From assembly GCA_964582475.1 (NCBI GenBank), contig CAZOQS010000001.1, forward strand, positions 372,001 through 436,000: a stretch of DNA of 64,000 nt, given 5' to 3'. Source of the stretch: JAGOTP01 sp964582475. Lineage in GTDB: Bacteria; Patescibacteriota; Patescibacteriia; 2-12-FULL-60-25. The position numbers were made by a program, and so were the translations under genes. A model generated the notes under the pieces. It made no database searches. It had not been told where the DNA came from and saw nothing but the letters and a program-made list of their open reading frames with translations. Positions within the stretch are counted from its first letter, which is position 1. Every line of letters begins with the position of its first letter. Below, piece after piece: positions 1-9,089 of the stretch.

Positions 1-1829
1 AACTTCTCAAAACGTACTTTGGGTACTCTGTCTTTCGGCCGCTCCAGCGAGAGGTGATTGAATATGTGATGTCTGGCAAGGATGCGCTCGTTCTCATGCC
101 GACGGGTGGGGGAAAATCGTTGTGTTTTCAATTGCCCGCACTCGCTTCGCCGGGACTCACACTCGTGATCTCGCCGCTGATTGCGCTCATGAAAGATCAG
201 GTGGATGCGCTTGTCGCGAACGGTGTCGCAGCAGCGTATGTGAATAGCTCTTTACCGGCGCAGGAAGCGGAGCGTATTTGGCGTGAAGCGTTAGCGGGAA
301 AAATAAAGCTGCTCTATATCGCCCCGGAACGAGTCCCGGTGTTGCAAGCTCGTCAGGATTTGTTGCAGCTGCCCGTTTCTTTAATTGCGATCGACGAAGC
401 GCATTGTATTTCAGAATGGGGGCATGATTTCCGTCCAGAGTATCGCCAGTTGAATAGTTTGCGTGAGCTCTATCCAAAAGCGCCGCTGATCGCGCTTACC
501 GCAACCGCGAACCCACGCGTCAAACAAGATATTTTGAAGCAGCTCAGTTTCCGCGAAGGGAAGATTTTTCAATCCAGTTTCAACCGTCCGAACCTGCTGT
601 ATCGCGTGCTCCCAAAGAAACAGTCCTTCGATCGTTTGCTGCATGAACTCCGAGGACGCGAAGGGCAAGCAGCGATTGTCTATTGTTTTTCACGCAAAAG
701 CACTGAGCAAATTGCAGAACGTTTGGTGTTGAACGGCGTCAAAGCTGCCGCTTATCATGCCGGCATTCCGGCCGAAGCGCGGGCGCGTGTTCAGGAGCGC
801 TTCATTCGAGATGAGATTCCGGTCATTGTTGCGACGATCGCTTTTGGGATGGGGATCGACAAGCCGGATGTTCGGCTTGTCGTACATATGGATTTGCCGA
901 AGTCGGTCGAAGGCTACTATCAAGAAACCGGTCGTGCTGGACGTGATGGCCTCCCAAGCCAATGTTTGTTGTTCTATTCCGCCGGTGACCGCGTGAAACA
1001 AGAAATGTTTATCCGAGACATGCCGAGCCCGCAAGAACGGCAGCGCGCCTATGAACAACTCCAGCAAATGGTGCGCTACGGTGAGTTGACTTCATGTCGG
1101 CGTACGTTTTTATTGAATTATTTCGGTGAACAGCGTACAGAAACGACCTGTGAGGCGTGTGACATTTGTTGCCCACAAAAAGAAGAGGTAATTTCAAAGA
1201 AAGCGCTGAATGAGACAGTTGCGTATGATGCAGGCTTATTTGAAGTTTTGCGTGCGCATCGGTTGAAGCTGGCGCAAGAAAAAGGCGTACCTCCGTACGT
1301 GATTTTCGGTGATCGAACATTGGCCGACCTCGCGGTCCGTTGGCCAAGGACGATGGGGGAATTGCCACAGATCTTTGGTATCGGTCAGACCAAGCTCGAA
1401 CAGTATGGGGAGGGCTTCTTATCCGTCATTCGACTCTACGCTGCTGAGCATGGCTGGCCAACGGTAACGAATACAGCTCCTGCTCAGACGCTGTCATTAA
1501 AACCAAAGGCTAAACATTCACTTGGAGATTCTGCCGCGCATACAAAAGAATTGTTTACGTCTGGAAAGTCTATCGAAGAGGTGGCGTCCCTTCGTGGCTT
1601 AGCCTTTGGTACGATCCTTCAGCATCTGGAAGAAGCGGTGACACAGGGCGAAGCGATCTCATTCGCGCATGTTTCGTTTCCAAAAGATCGGTTTGAAACC
1701 ATCAAACAAGCCTTTCAGAAGAGTAAGGGTTTTGCACTCACACCCGTGCGTCAGGCATTAGGGGAGAGTTATTCCTTCGATGAGTTGAAATTAGTTCGGT
1801 TGTTGCTGCGTGTTCAAGGGAAGGGGTAG
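1..1829 (+). CDS. recQ: RecQ-family ATP-dependent DNA helicase (5' end cut by window)
   Basis: 3'-5' DNA helicase used in recombination and replication-fork repair. The frame is open from base 3 and reads LLKTYFGYSVFRPLQREVI, the usual RecQ N-terminus, so only a few residues are missing upstream. In order there are a Walker A motif (TGGGKSLCFQLPAL, near base 105), the DEAH box with the RecQ loop (IDEAHCISEWGHDFRPEY, near 390), ALTATA, and the arginine-finger motif QETGRAGRDG (near 925). A four-Cys zinc site follows (Cys before RRTF, then CEACDICC), then an HRDC domain (about 1225-1430) and a helix-turn-helix-like tail. The last 39 bases overlap the 3' end of convergent truB. The family assignment is firm. 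Confidence 0.96.
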   Translation, partial: LLKTYFGYSVFRPLQREVIEYVMSGKDALVLMPTGGGKSLCFQLPALASPGLTLVISPLIALMKDQVDALVANGVAAAYVNSSLPAQEAERIWREALAGKIKLLYIAPERVPVLQARQDLLQLPVSLIAIDEAHCISEWGHDFRPEYRQLNSLRELYPKAPLIALTATANPRVKQDILKQLSFREGKIFQSSFNRPNLLYRVLPKKQSFDRLLHELRGREGQAAIVYCFSRKSTEQIAERLVLNGVKAAAYHAGIPAEARARVQERFIRDEIPVIVATIAFGMGIDKPDVRLVVHMDLPKSVEGYYQETGRAGRDGLPSQCLLFYSAGDRVKQEMFIRDMPSPQERQRAYEQLQQMVRYGELTSCRRTFLLNYFGEQRTETTCEACDICCPQKEEVISKKALNETVAYDAGLFEVLRAHRLKLAQEKGVPPYVIFGDRTLADLAVRWPRTMGELPQIFGIGQTKLEQYGEGFLSVIRLYAAEHGWPTVTNTAPAQTLSLKPKAKHSLGDSAAHTKELFTSGKSIEEVASLRGLAFGTILQHLEEAVTQGEAISFAHVSFPKDRFETIKQAFQKSKGFALTPVRQALGESYSFDELKLVRLLLRVQGKG

Positions 1830-2504
1830 CTTGATCAAGGCGGTCTCAATCGTCTCAGCAGTGAGCTTATCGCCGATGATCGCATCTTTGATATCGTACG
1901 CTCCAATCATGGTTCGACGTAACGCAAACGCGTAGCCACCTGTTCCTAGGGCTTGTCCTAGGTCATCTGCGAGCGAGCGAATGTAGGTTCCAGAAGACGA
2001 GTGCACATCGAGCTCCAGCATGGGCCAATTGTAGGCACGAATCGCTAAAGAAAAAATCGTGATCTCTTTCTCTGGGCGGAGATCTTCGGTGGCTGTTCCG
2101 GCGCGAGCAAGTTTGTAGAGCGGAGTTCCGTGCAACTTCTTCGCGGAGTAGAGCGGAGCTTTTTGAAGAAACGTTCCGGTAAACGGCAGAAGCGCGCTCT
2201 TGATCTGCTCAAGGGTCGGCTGCGGCTTACTTGGATCCATGGTTTCTGTGACTTCGCCCTCTGTATCAAACGTTTCTGTGCGCTTCCCAAGTTCGATGGT
2301 GACTTCGTACTTCTTATCTAACCCAACGAGCGGTGTGAGGGCTTTTGTCCCTTTTCCGATACCTAAAATAAGCAGGCCAGACGCAAATGGATCGAGCGTG
2401 CCAGCGTGCCCAACGGCCCGAATATGTAGCGCACGACGGACACGATCAACGATGTCGTGTGAGGTGCAGCCGACTGGCTTATCGATGAGGAGAAGTCCGT
2501 CCAT
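1791..2504 (-). CDS. truB: tRNA pseudouridine(55) synthase TruB
   Basis: Makes pseudouridine 55 in the T-loop of tRNAs. The N-terminus MDGLLLIDKPVGCTSHD and the catalytic block GHAGTLDPFASGLL (nucleophile Asp38) are diagnostic. At 237 residues it is shorter than the roughly 300-residue E. coli enzyme, and it appears to lack the C-terminal PUA domain. The ATG lies one base from the stop of the upstream sugar transferase on the same strand, so the two are probably co-transcribed. The 3' end overlaps recQ by 39 bases. Confidence 0.96.
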   Translation of the reverse strand: MDGLLLIDKPVGCTSHDIVDRVRRALHIRAVGHAGTLDPFASGLLILGIGKGTKALTPLVGLDKKYEVTIELGKRTETFDTEGEVTETMDPSKPQPTLEQIKSALLPFTGTFLQKAPLYSAKKLHGTPLYKLARAGTATEDLRPEKEITIFSLAIRAYNWPMLELDVHSSSGTYIRSLADDLGQALGTGGYAFALRRTMIGAYDIKDAIIGDKLTAETIETALIKLPLPLNTQQQPN

Positions 2505-2505
2505 G

Positions 2506-3864
2506 TTAGGTTCCTTGGCGACGAAGCACGATGCCGATCGTCTTGAGTAAGATGGCGGCGTCTAAGGCAAAGGAACGATGTTTAATATAATACAAATCGT
2601 ATTGAAGCTTGATGAGGTTGTCATCGAGGCTCGCCGTTGGGGTGAGCCAGACCACCTGTGCCCAGCCTGTGAGTCCTGGACGAGTCAGGTGACGGAGCGA
2701 ATAGTAGGGCATCTTCGCAATCAGTGGCTCAACGAACTCTGGACGTTCTGGGCGTGGGCCAACAAATGACAGATCCCCACGTAGTACATTCCAAATCTGA
2801 GGAAGTTCGTCTAATCGAAGTTGTCGCAGCAGGCGGCCGATCTTGGTAATACGCGGATCGAGCTGGGTGCTCGAGGTGAATTGTGGGCCGTCTGCTTCAG
2901 CATCGGTGCGCATCGTGCGGAGTTTCCAGATACGGATGAGTTTTCCTTGGAAGCCAACGCGAACCTGGTTGTAGAAGATAGGACCAGGTGAGCTCATGCG
3001 GACGGCAAGCGCCAAGAAGGGCATGAAGACGAGTGTAATCAGTCCAAACGGCAGCGCCAGCAGAATATCAAAATAACGCTTCACGCTTTCGTACCAATGC
3101 TTCTCGCCTTCATGGATGTGCGTAAGGAACCAGCGATCCGACACGAAACGCAAAGGGATGCGTCCGGTCGTGAGCTCTTCGACTTCTGCGCGATCAATCA
3201 GCGTGACCGAATTTAATAAGAGACTGTAGAGCAGTCGATCGATTCCTTCGGTTTTTTCTTGAGGCTGACCGAGGACAACAGTTGTGATCTGATGATCGCG
3301 TACGAGCTGATCGACCTTTTCTGCCATCACCTGATGGCTCTCATTTGGGTCAGGGGTGAACTTCGCGACCATTTTAAATCCAAGGGAGCTCTGTTCGAGG
3401 AGACGATCTACTTCAGGGGATTCCTCCTCTGGTCCAAGGAAAAGCACGCGGCCGGTTGTGAGATGGCGATCAACGAAACGCAAGAAGCAGAGACGCCATG
3501 CGTATCCGAGCAGTAAGCCGACGGTAAAAATCAGGAACAGGTTGGTGCGTGGGGCGATGGCGAGTCCGGGAACGAGATAGAAAAAGGCGAGGCCAACCAG
3601 AAGGTTCCCGATCATGCCTTCCGCAAAGGAGCGGAAGATGCGGAGGGGGTTGCGGAGGAGGCGTAAGTTATACAGCCCCGCTGCATACAGCCCGGCCATC
3701 CAGAGGACGAACAAAACACTGAACGGGACGAGGTGGGCCTGGAGGTCGCTTTCGCGAATGGAGCCATAGCGGACGGCGAGGGCGATAACGAGCGATAATT
3801 CAAAGACAAAAAAGTCTCCGATCATGAGGAGCGTCCGTTTCGCGTGTTGGTGACGTTTTTGCAT
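2506..3864 (-). CDS. Undecaprenyl-phosphate sugar phosphotransferase (WcaJ/CpsE-like)
   Basis: Initiating membrane enzyme of surface polysaccharide synthesis, moving a sugar-1-phosphate onto a polyprenyl phosphate. The 452 residues have several N-terminal membrane segments (about residues 12-125) and a Rossmann-like CoA-binding region (about 140-210). The C-terminal bacterial sugar-transferase domain has the motifs SSPGPIFYNQVRVG, KLRTM, LRQLRLDELPQIWNVLRGDL, SFVGPRPERPEF and TRPGLTGWAQV. This order is typical of the exopolysaccharide polyprenyl glycosylphosphotransferase family. It is divergent from the exported subtilase and overlaps truB's start region closely. The sugar substrate cannot be told from sequence. 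Confidence 0.93.
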   Translation of the reverse strand: MQKRHQHAKRTLLMIGDFFVFELSLVIALAVRYGSIRESDLQAHLVPFSVLFVLWMAGLYAAGLYNLRLLRNPLRIFRSFAEGMIGNLLVGLAFFYLVPGLAIAPRTNLFLIFTVGLLLGYAWRLCFLRFVDRHLTTGRVLFLGPEEESPEVDRLLEQSSLGFKMVAKFTPDPNESHQVMAEKVDQLVRDHQITTVVLGQPQEKTEGIDRLLYSLLLNSVTLIDRAEVEELTTGRIPLRFVSDRWFLTHIHEGEKHWYESVKRYFDILLALPFGLITLVFMPFLALAVRMSSPGPIFYNQVRVGFQGKLIRIWKLRTMRTDAEADGPQFTSSTQLDPRITKIGRLLRQLRLDELPQIWNVLRGDLSFVGPRPERPEFVEPLIAKMPYYSLRHLTRPGLTGWAQVVWLTPTASLDDNLIKLQYDLYYIKHRSFALDAAILLKTIGIVLRRQGT

Positions 3865-3927
3865 AACAAAGCCGATGGCTCTTTCGATAGAGATACTGTA
3901 CGCTTTCTCGGAAAACCTTGTCTATAT

Positions 3928-5589
3928 ATGTTCTTTTCTTTTCCACGGGGGGTGGGAGCTAGTTTAGCGCTTATCTTAGCGCTTATTTCAGCATTCCCTG
4001 CGTCGGCCGCGACCTTCATCGTTCCCGGGGAGACGAACCCCTATTGGCCGCGTCAATGGTATTTACGCCAAATTCAGGCTCCAGAGGCTTGGAAGGCGTT
4101 ACCGGCTGTAACCAAGGAAGTGATTGTGGCGGTCATTGATGCGGGGGTCGATATTACGCATCCGGATCTGAAAGACGCGATCTGGGTAAATCCGCTCGAG
4201 GTAGCGGGGAATGGGAAGGATGATGACCAAAATGGATTTATAGATGATGTCAACGGTTGGAACTTCGCGATGGATACGAACAATGTGCAGCCGCAAGAAA
4301 TTCGGAGTCAATCCGAAGAAGCTTGGAGCCATGGAACGTTTGTCGCTTCTTTGATCGGTGCACGTTCAGTGGATCATGTAGGCATGGTTGGGGTAAATCA
4401 GTCGGCGCGGATCATGCCACTCGCTGCGTTAGACGGAGATGGATTTGGGACCATTCAAAACGTGTTAAAAGCGATTCGGTACGCGGTCAACCAGGGAGCA
4501 TCGGTGATCAACTTGAGTCTTGCGGGGTTCGATGACAGCGAAGAGTTGGCTGAGATGATTGCGCGTGCGCGTGACGCAGGTGTGCTGGTCGTGGCTGCGA
4601 CGGGGAATGGGGATTCAGCAGCCGGACGGGATATCGATCGTCAGCCGATCTATCCTGCTTGCTTTGATCGTGAAACGAACGCCGTTGTGGGCGTGAGCGG
4701 AACGGATGCGCTCGATCAGCATGCGCAGTATGCAAACTATGGGGCGCGTTGTACGGATTTGTCCGCGCCTGGATACGACTTGTTTGGAGCGCGTCCGAGT
4801 TATCCACGGAAAGAAGAAGGGTCACGACCTGCAGAGCGCTATCTCGAAGGAATGACAGGGACAAGCTTAGCAGCGCCTCTCGTGAGCGGTGTTGCGAGTT
4901 TGTTGAAAGCAGCTCGTCCGGATTTAACTGTTGATCAGTTGCATCAACTGTTGATTAACAATACGGACAATATCGAAGCAACGCTAAAGCCTTCAGAGCA
5001 GCGTAAGATGGGTTCGGGCCGTTTGAATGCCTTTAAGGCGCTTCAGGCCGCGCTTGCCTTGGGGCAAGTAGCCATAAGTAGCGGCTCCTCTTCTCCTGTA
5101 GCTCTAACGACGCCAGCAACTTCCACTGAAGAAACGCCAACCGCAACGTCTTTCTACTTCACGACCGCTTCAACGACTCTCCGCTGGTTGGTTGCTCCCA
5201 AGCCCGTGTGGGCAAGTTGGAAGATGGAAGGAGTGCAGCCTGTCGCTTTCGCGCTGGTAAAAGAGGGGACGAAATATACTCTAAAACGTTGGCTGCCTCT
5301 CACCAACCAAGAAACGGTCGTTTCGATCACGCCTCCAAAAAACCAAACCTGGACGGAGCTTATTCCCGCAGCTACAAGTTCTCCCCCTTGGTTGCTCGTT
5401 TCATCAAAGCGTGAATTGCGTCTCGTGAATACGAGTCCCTGGAAGGTTACATCCATTCCCGCGATCAAAGGTCTGCCTGCGAAGGCTAAGGTGAGTTGGG
5501 ATGTGAAGCGTGAGCGCTTTGTGTGGGTGACGCCTGGCGTAAAGAAAATATGGGAGATCGATCGCGCAGGTCGAGTGACGAGTCGCTAG
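3928..5589 (+). CDS. Exported subtilisin-like serine protease (peptidase S8)
   Basis: Secreted subtilase. I start at the ATG at 3928 because it directly begins a clean signal peptide (MFFSFPRG, a hydrophobic LALILALIS stretch, then FPASAA before TFIV). A GTG at 3844 would bury that peptide. Catalytic triad on the 553-residue product: Asp71 in AVIDAGVDITHPDL, His135 in SHGTFVASLIGA, Ser313 in GTSLAAPLVSGVASLL. There is no obvious I9 propeptide. After about residue 385 a Ser/Thr-rich linker leads to a 160-residue beta-rich domain I do not recognise. Its divergent neighbour is a polysaccharide-initiating transferase, which suggests work on the cell surface. Confidence 0.9.
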   Translation: MFFSFPRGVGASLALILALISAFPASAATFIVPGETNPYWPRQWYLRQIQAPEAWKALPAVTKEVIVAVIDAGVDITHPDLKDAIWVNPLEVAGNGKDDDQNGFIDDVNGWNFAMDTNNVQPQEIRSQSEEAWSHGTFVASLIGARSVDHVGMVGVNQSARIMPLAALDGDGFGTIQNVLKAIRYAVNQGASVINLSLAGFDDSEELAEMIARARDAGVLVVAATGNGDSAAGRDIDRQPIYPACFDRETNAVVGVSGTDALDQHAQYANYGARCTDLSAPGYDLFGARPSYPRKEEGSRPAERYLEGMTGTSLAAPLVSGVASLLKAARPDLTVDQLHQLLINNTDNIEATLKPSEQRKMGSGRLNAFKALQAALALGQVAISSGSSSPVALTTPATSTEETPTATSFYFTTASTTLRWLVAPKPVWASWKMEGVQPVAFALVKEGTKYTLKRWLPLTNQETVVSITPPKNQTWTELIPAATSSPPWLLVSSKRELRLVNTSPWKVTSIPAIKGLPAKAKVSWDVKRERFVWVTPGVKKIWEIDRAGRVTSR

Positions 5590-5600
5590 GGGAAGCCCTG

Positions 5601-5609
5601 TGGTATACT
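5601..5609 (+). promoter_or_regulatory. Extended -10 promoter, TGGTATACT, six bases before ATG
   Basis: TGG-TATACT ends at 5609 and the ATG is at 5616, where a transcription start would be expected. No -35 match and no Shine-Dalgarno is visible, so a leaderless mRNA is likely. Confidence 0.6.
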
Positions 5610-5615
5610 CCTCCT

Positions 5616-6644
5616 ATGCCTGTCGCTCCTTTTGCTCGTCGAAACATCCTTGTTACCGGTGGTGCCGGCTTCATTGGATCACAGCTGTGTGAAACCTTGG
5701 TTAAAGACGCGAACGTGATCTGTATCGATAATTTTTCCAGCAGCACGCCGCGGAATATCGAAGGGCTCCTTCAGCATCCGTCGTTTGAATTCGTGAATCA
5801 CGACATCACGCAGCCGATTCAGTTAGAACAGTTACCCGAGCTCGCACACTTCAAGCTGGGGGTCCAAGGGATTCAAGAGATTTATCACTTAGCTTGTCCG
5901 ATCTCGAGGCTTCACTACGAACAGTTTCGCATCGCAACGATTCTGACCAACTCGATTGGACTCAAGAACGTGTTGGATGTGGCAGTGCAATACAAGGCGA
6001 AGGTCTTATACGCTTCTTCGTCGGTTCTCTACGGGGGACGCCGCCCTGAGTCACCGTACGTGCGTGAAGAGTCGCCGTGCACAATCGATCACCTGACATC
6101 GCACGGTGCCTACGATGAAGGGAAGCGCTTCAGTGAATCGGTCCTCTACACCTACGCTGACGTCTACGGGATCGATGTAAAAATCACGCGTATTTTCCGG
6201 ACCTATGGCCCTCGCATGAAAATTCATGACGGTCATTTGTTGCCGGATATGATCAAGAGCGCACTCGATGGCGAAGAGATTGTGATTCGGATGCCAGAAG
6301 GCGCTCGTGTATCTCTCTGCTACGTAAGCGATCTAATCGACGGCATGATTCGTCACATGGGTACCTCGATGGATGTTACGGTTGTGAACGTTGGTTCGGA
6401 CTACGATCTCTCTTGGGCGGAAGTCGCCGAGAAGATTATACGATTGACGAATAGCGCATCACACGTCCGCTTTGAGGCGCCAGAACAGCTGACAGGGGAG
6501 GCTCCGCTGCCTGACTTGCAGCGGGCTCGAACGCTTTTGCATTGGGTTCCTCTGGTACGCCTGGAAGAAGGATTGGCGAAAATGATTGATTACGCCCGCT
6601 CGCATCGTCAGCAAGTCGGGGTCTTTCATGCACAAAACGATTGA
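5616..6644 (+). CDS. NAD-dependent epimerase/dehydratase, UDP-xylose-synthase-like (copy 1)
   Basis: Extended short-chain dehydrogenase acting on nucleotide sugars, closest in pattern to UDP-glucuronate decarboxylase. The start at 5616 is set by a -10 box just upstream and by alignment with the next paralogue. Visible features are the dinucleotide-binding motif NILVTGGAGFIGSQLCETL, an LACPIS stretch, SSSVLYG and the catalytic pair in YDEGKRFSES (342 residues). It is followed 17 bases later by a paralogue. Both lie in a glycan-assembly block. The exact substrate is inferred. Confidence 0.88.
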   Translation: MPVAPFARRNILVTGGAGFIGSQLCETLVKDANVICIDNFSSSTPRNIEGLLQHPSFEFVNHDITQPIQLEQLPELAHFKLGVQGIQEIYHLACPISRLHYEQFRIATILTNSIGLKNVLDVAVQYKAKVLYASSSVLYGGRRPESPYVREESPCTIDHLTSHGAYDEGKRFSESVLYTYADVYGIDVKITRIFRTYGPRMKIHDGHLLPDMIKSALDGEEIVIRMPEGARVSLCYVSDLIDGMIRHMGTSMDVTVVNVGSDYDLSWAEVAEKIIRLTNSASHVRFEAPEQLTGEAPLPDLQRARTLLHWVPLVRLEEGLAKMIDYARSHRQQVGVFHAQND

Positions 6645-6650
6645 TTTCAT

Positions 6651-6656
6651 TACTAT
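6651..6656 (+). promoter_or_regulatory. Putative -10 box TACTAT, five bases before ATG
   Basis: TACTAT at 6651-6656 precedes the ATG at 6662 by five bases, giving copy 2 of the epimerase pair its own probable leaderless start. Confidence 0.4.
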
Positions 6657-6661
6657 TTCCT

Positions 6662-7684
6662 ATGCCCGAAGCTCCTGTCTTTGAAAAGAAAAACGTCCTT
6701 GTAACGGGCGGTGCCGGTTTCATTGGCTCGCACCTGTGTGAGCGCCTGCTCCAAGATTGTCGAGTGATCTGTTTGGATAACTTCACCACGAGCGATGTTG
6801 AGAACATCAACCATCTCTTGAAGCATCCAGACTTTGAGTTCATCCGACATGATATCAACACCCCGTTCGATCCAGAGCAGTTTCCAGAACTCACGCGCTT
6901 CAAGGTGAAATTCCAGGGGATCCAAGAGATCTATCACTTGGCGTGTCCGACAAGCCCAAAAAAATTCGATCAATATCGCATGCAGACGTTGTATGCGAAC
7001 TCGCTTGGGATGAAGTATGCGCTTGATGTCGCGGTGCGCTATCGGTCAAAGGTCTTGTTTGCCTCCAGCTCTGTTGTCTACGGGCCTCGTCCAGAAGACG
7101 GACATAGCTTCAAAGAAGACGAATTTGGGACCTCTGATCTGCTTTCGCCGCGGGCTTGCTATGACGAAGGTAAACGCTTTGCCGAAAGTTGTTGCGTGAC
7201 CTATCGCAACGTCCATGGGCTCGATATTCGCATTGCGCGCATTTTCCGGACGTATGGTCCACGTATGCCGCTCTACGATGGACAGATGATTCCAGATTTC
7301 ATAACGAACGCGTTAGACGCGAAAGATTTAGAGCTATATGGCGACGAGACCTTCAAGACGTCGCTCGTTTATGTAGGTGATGTCGTAGACGGGATGCGGA
7401 AATTGATGCAAGCGCCGGCAGAAGTGCAAGTAGTGAACCTGGGAAGCGATATTGATATTCCGTTGATTGATGTAGCGCAGCGGCTGATTGAGATGACTGG
7501 CTCGGTTTCAAAAATTACCTTCAAGCCAGCGCTGCTGTTCATGTCCCAGCTCGGATTGCCGGATATGACAAAATCGAAGGATCAACTGGGCTGGATTCCA
7601 CTTGTGACCTTAGATGATGGTTTGAAGCGAACGATTGAATACACGATGTCGCATAAATCGCTGCTGAGTTTCCGGAAGCCGTAG
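6662..7684 (+). CDS. NAD-dependent epimerase/dehydratase, UDP-xylose-synthase-like (copy 2)
   Basis: Second member of a tandem pair, 340 residues, with NVLVTGGAGFIGSHLCERLL, an LACPTSP stretch, SSSVVYG and catalytic YDEGKRFAES. I use the ATG at 6662 because its protein aligns end to end with copy 1. An upstream TTG at 6641 would only add a few unaligned residues. The two copies are clearly homologous but diverged across the active-site flanks and C-terminus, so they may act on different nucleotide sugars or successively in one pathway. That is inference. Confidence 0.88.
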   Translation: MPEAPVFEKKNVLVTGGAGFIGSHLCERLLQDCRVICLDNFTTSDVENINHLLKHPDFEFIRHDINTPFDPEQFPELTRFKVKFQGIQEIYHLACPTSPKKFDQYRMQTLYANSLGMKYALDVAVRYRSKVLFASSSVVYGPRPEDGHSFKEDEFGTSDLLSPRACYDEGKRFAESCCVTYRNVHGLDIRIARIFRTYGPRMPLYDGQMIPDFITNALDAKDLELYGDETFKTSLVYVGDVVDGMRKLMQAPAEVQVVNLGSDIDIPLIDVAQRLIEMTGSVSKITFKPALLFMSQLGLPDMTKSKDQLGWIPLVTLDDGLKRTIEYTMSHKSLLSFRKP

Positions 7685-7716
7685 AGGGTGTTACTATAGG
7701 CCCATCTACCCTCCAT

Positions 7717-8031
7717 ATGCCTACACTTACCCCTACCTCCACCTCTACCTCGAATAAGACCGTTGTCGCGTTTGCTGTTTTGGGTGGGGTTGCTGTCGCT
7801 GCCATGGTGTTCTTTGGGTTCTCGGCAAAGCGCAAAATGAAGGACATGAACTACCTGACGCCAGGCTACGCCGTCATGCCAGAGACGCTCTATCGTCCGC
7901 TTGGAGACACGCCGGTGATTGAAGAAGAGAAGCCACGTCCAATCGATCCAGAGATGAAGGATATGAATGGAATGATGATCAATGATAACGCGGTCATGAT
8001 GAAGAAGGAGATGAACCTCAAGGGTAACTAG
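7717..8031 (+). CDS. Small single-pass membrane protein, unknown function
   Basis: A 104-residue protein not recognised by family. It has a Thr/Ser-rich N-terminus, one membrane helix (about residues 15-35, VVAFAVLGGVAVAAMVFFGF), then a positively charged stretch (KRKMKD) and a polar, Met-rich tail, suggesting N-out/C-in topology. The stop is seven bases before the start of the membrane AAA+ ATPase gene, so the two are probably one operon and the product could be a partner of that ATPase. A TACTAT sequence lies 19 bases upstream of the ATG. Confidence 0.72.
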   Translation: MPTLTPTSTSTSNKTVVAFAVLGGVAVAAMVFFGFSAKRKMKDMNYLTPGYAVMPETLYRPLGDTPVIEEEKPRPIDPEMKDMNGMMINDNAVMMKKEMNLKGN

Positions 8032-8037
8032 GCGGGT

Positions 8038-9057
8038 ATGGCTGTTCCTTCAGGCGCTCCTTCTCCGGCGATCGTTGCGGTCATTTGTTTTATCGTATTG
8101 TTCGGAATTTACCTTTATCTCTCGCAGCGAAAAAAGCCTGAAGCAAAAGAAGGCTCATTCACGACCGATCTCACAGAGCTTGCTCGCCAAGGGAAGCTTG
8201 CGCATGTCGTTGGAATGGATGCGTCCATTGAACGTGTGTTGCATGTCATTGCGCGTAAATCGAAAAATAACCCGCTCTTAATTGGGGAGCCGGGTGTTGG
8301 AAAAACGGCGGTCGTTGAAGGTCTGGCGCAACGGATTGTGAGTGGAGATGTGCCGGAGCAGTTCAAGGGAAAAAAGGTGTTAGCGCTGAATTTGGGAGAT
8401 TTGATGGCCGGAACCAAATATCGTGGAGAGTTGGAAAGTCGCTTGCGAGGCTTGCTACAGTCGCTTGAACAGCGTGAACGTGAAGTCATCTTGTTTATCG
8501 ACGAGTTGCATATGATTCAGCAAGCGCGTGGGAGCGAAGGCTCGCTTGATTTGGCCGATATTTTGAAGCCAGCGCTTTCGCGTGGAGACTTGCAGGTGGT
8601 GGGAGCGACGACGTGGCGCGAATATGAAAAGTACCTGAAACCGGACGGAGCAATTGATCGTCGTTTTCAGCCAGTGCTGGTGGAAGAGCCGTCTCGTGAT
8701 ACAGCTGTTGCGATTGTTCAGGGGGCGAAGCCGTCCTACGAGAAGTTCCACAACGTTTGTATTCCAAAGCAAACCGTTGAAGCGGCAGTTGATGCCTCGA
8801 TGAAATTCGTAAAAGATCGCTTCTTGCCAGACAAGGCGTTCGATATCGTCGATGAAGCTTGCGCCAAGGTGGCACTTGAAACGGCCGAAAAGACACATGG
8901 GGCAGCGTTAGGTTTATTGCACCAGGCCTCAGCTCAAGTCAGCGCGGAATGTCCGGGCGATACCCCGATTGTTGGAATTGAAGACGTGAACGAGGTGGCT
9001 CGCCAGTGGCACGAGCACCGTTTGCGCCCCGCTATCAAAAAAGAGGACGAAGCTTGA
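8038..9057 (+). CDS. Membrane-anchored single-ring AAA+ ATPase, ClpA/ClpB D1-like
   Basis: 339 residues. An N-terminal membrane helix (residues about 9-28) and a short linker lead to one AAA+ module of the Clp/Hsp100 D1 type. Visible motifs are LARQGKLAHVVGMDASIERV, Walker A GEPGVGKTAVVEG (from residue 83), the pore-loop region LMAGTKYRGELESRLRG, Walker B ILFIDELHMI, sensor 1 VVGATTWREY and arginine finger AIDRRFQPV. There is no Clp N-domain, no coiled-coil M domain, no second AAA ring and no ClpP-binding loop that I can see. It is therefore probably a remodelling ATPase at the membrane face, not a classical disaggregase. It sits between a small membrane protein and a GT2 gene. Confidence 0.88.
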   Translation: MAVPSGAPSPAIVAVICFIVLFGIYLYLSQRKKPEAKEGSFTTDLTELARQGKLAHVVGMDASIERVLHVIARKSKNNPLLIGEPGVGKTAVVEGLAQRIVSGDVPEQFKGKKVLALNLGDLMAGTKYRGELESRLRGLLQSLEQREREVILFIDELHMIQQARGSEGSLDLADILKPALSRGDLQVVGATTWREYEKYLKPDGAIDRRFQPVLVEEPSRDTAVAIVQGAKPSYEKFHNVCIPKQTVEAAVDASMKFVKDRFLPDKAFDIVDEACAKVALETAEKTHGAALGLLHQASAQVSAECPGDTPIVGIEDVNEVARQWHEHRLRPAIKKEDEA

Positions 9058-9089
9058 ACGTCTCGCTTCCAGGGGCTACTGTTTGTTTC

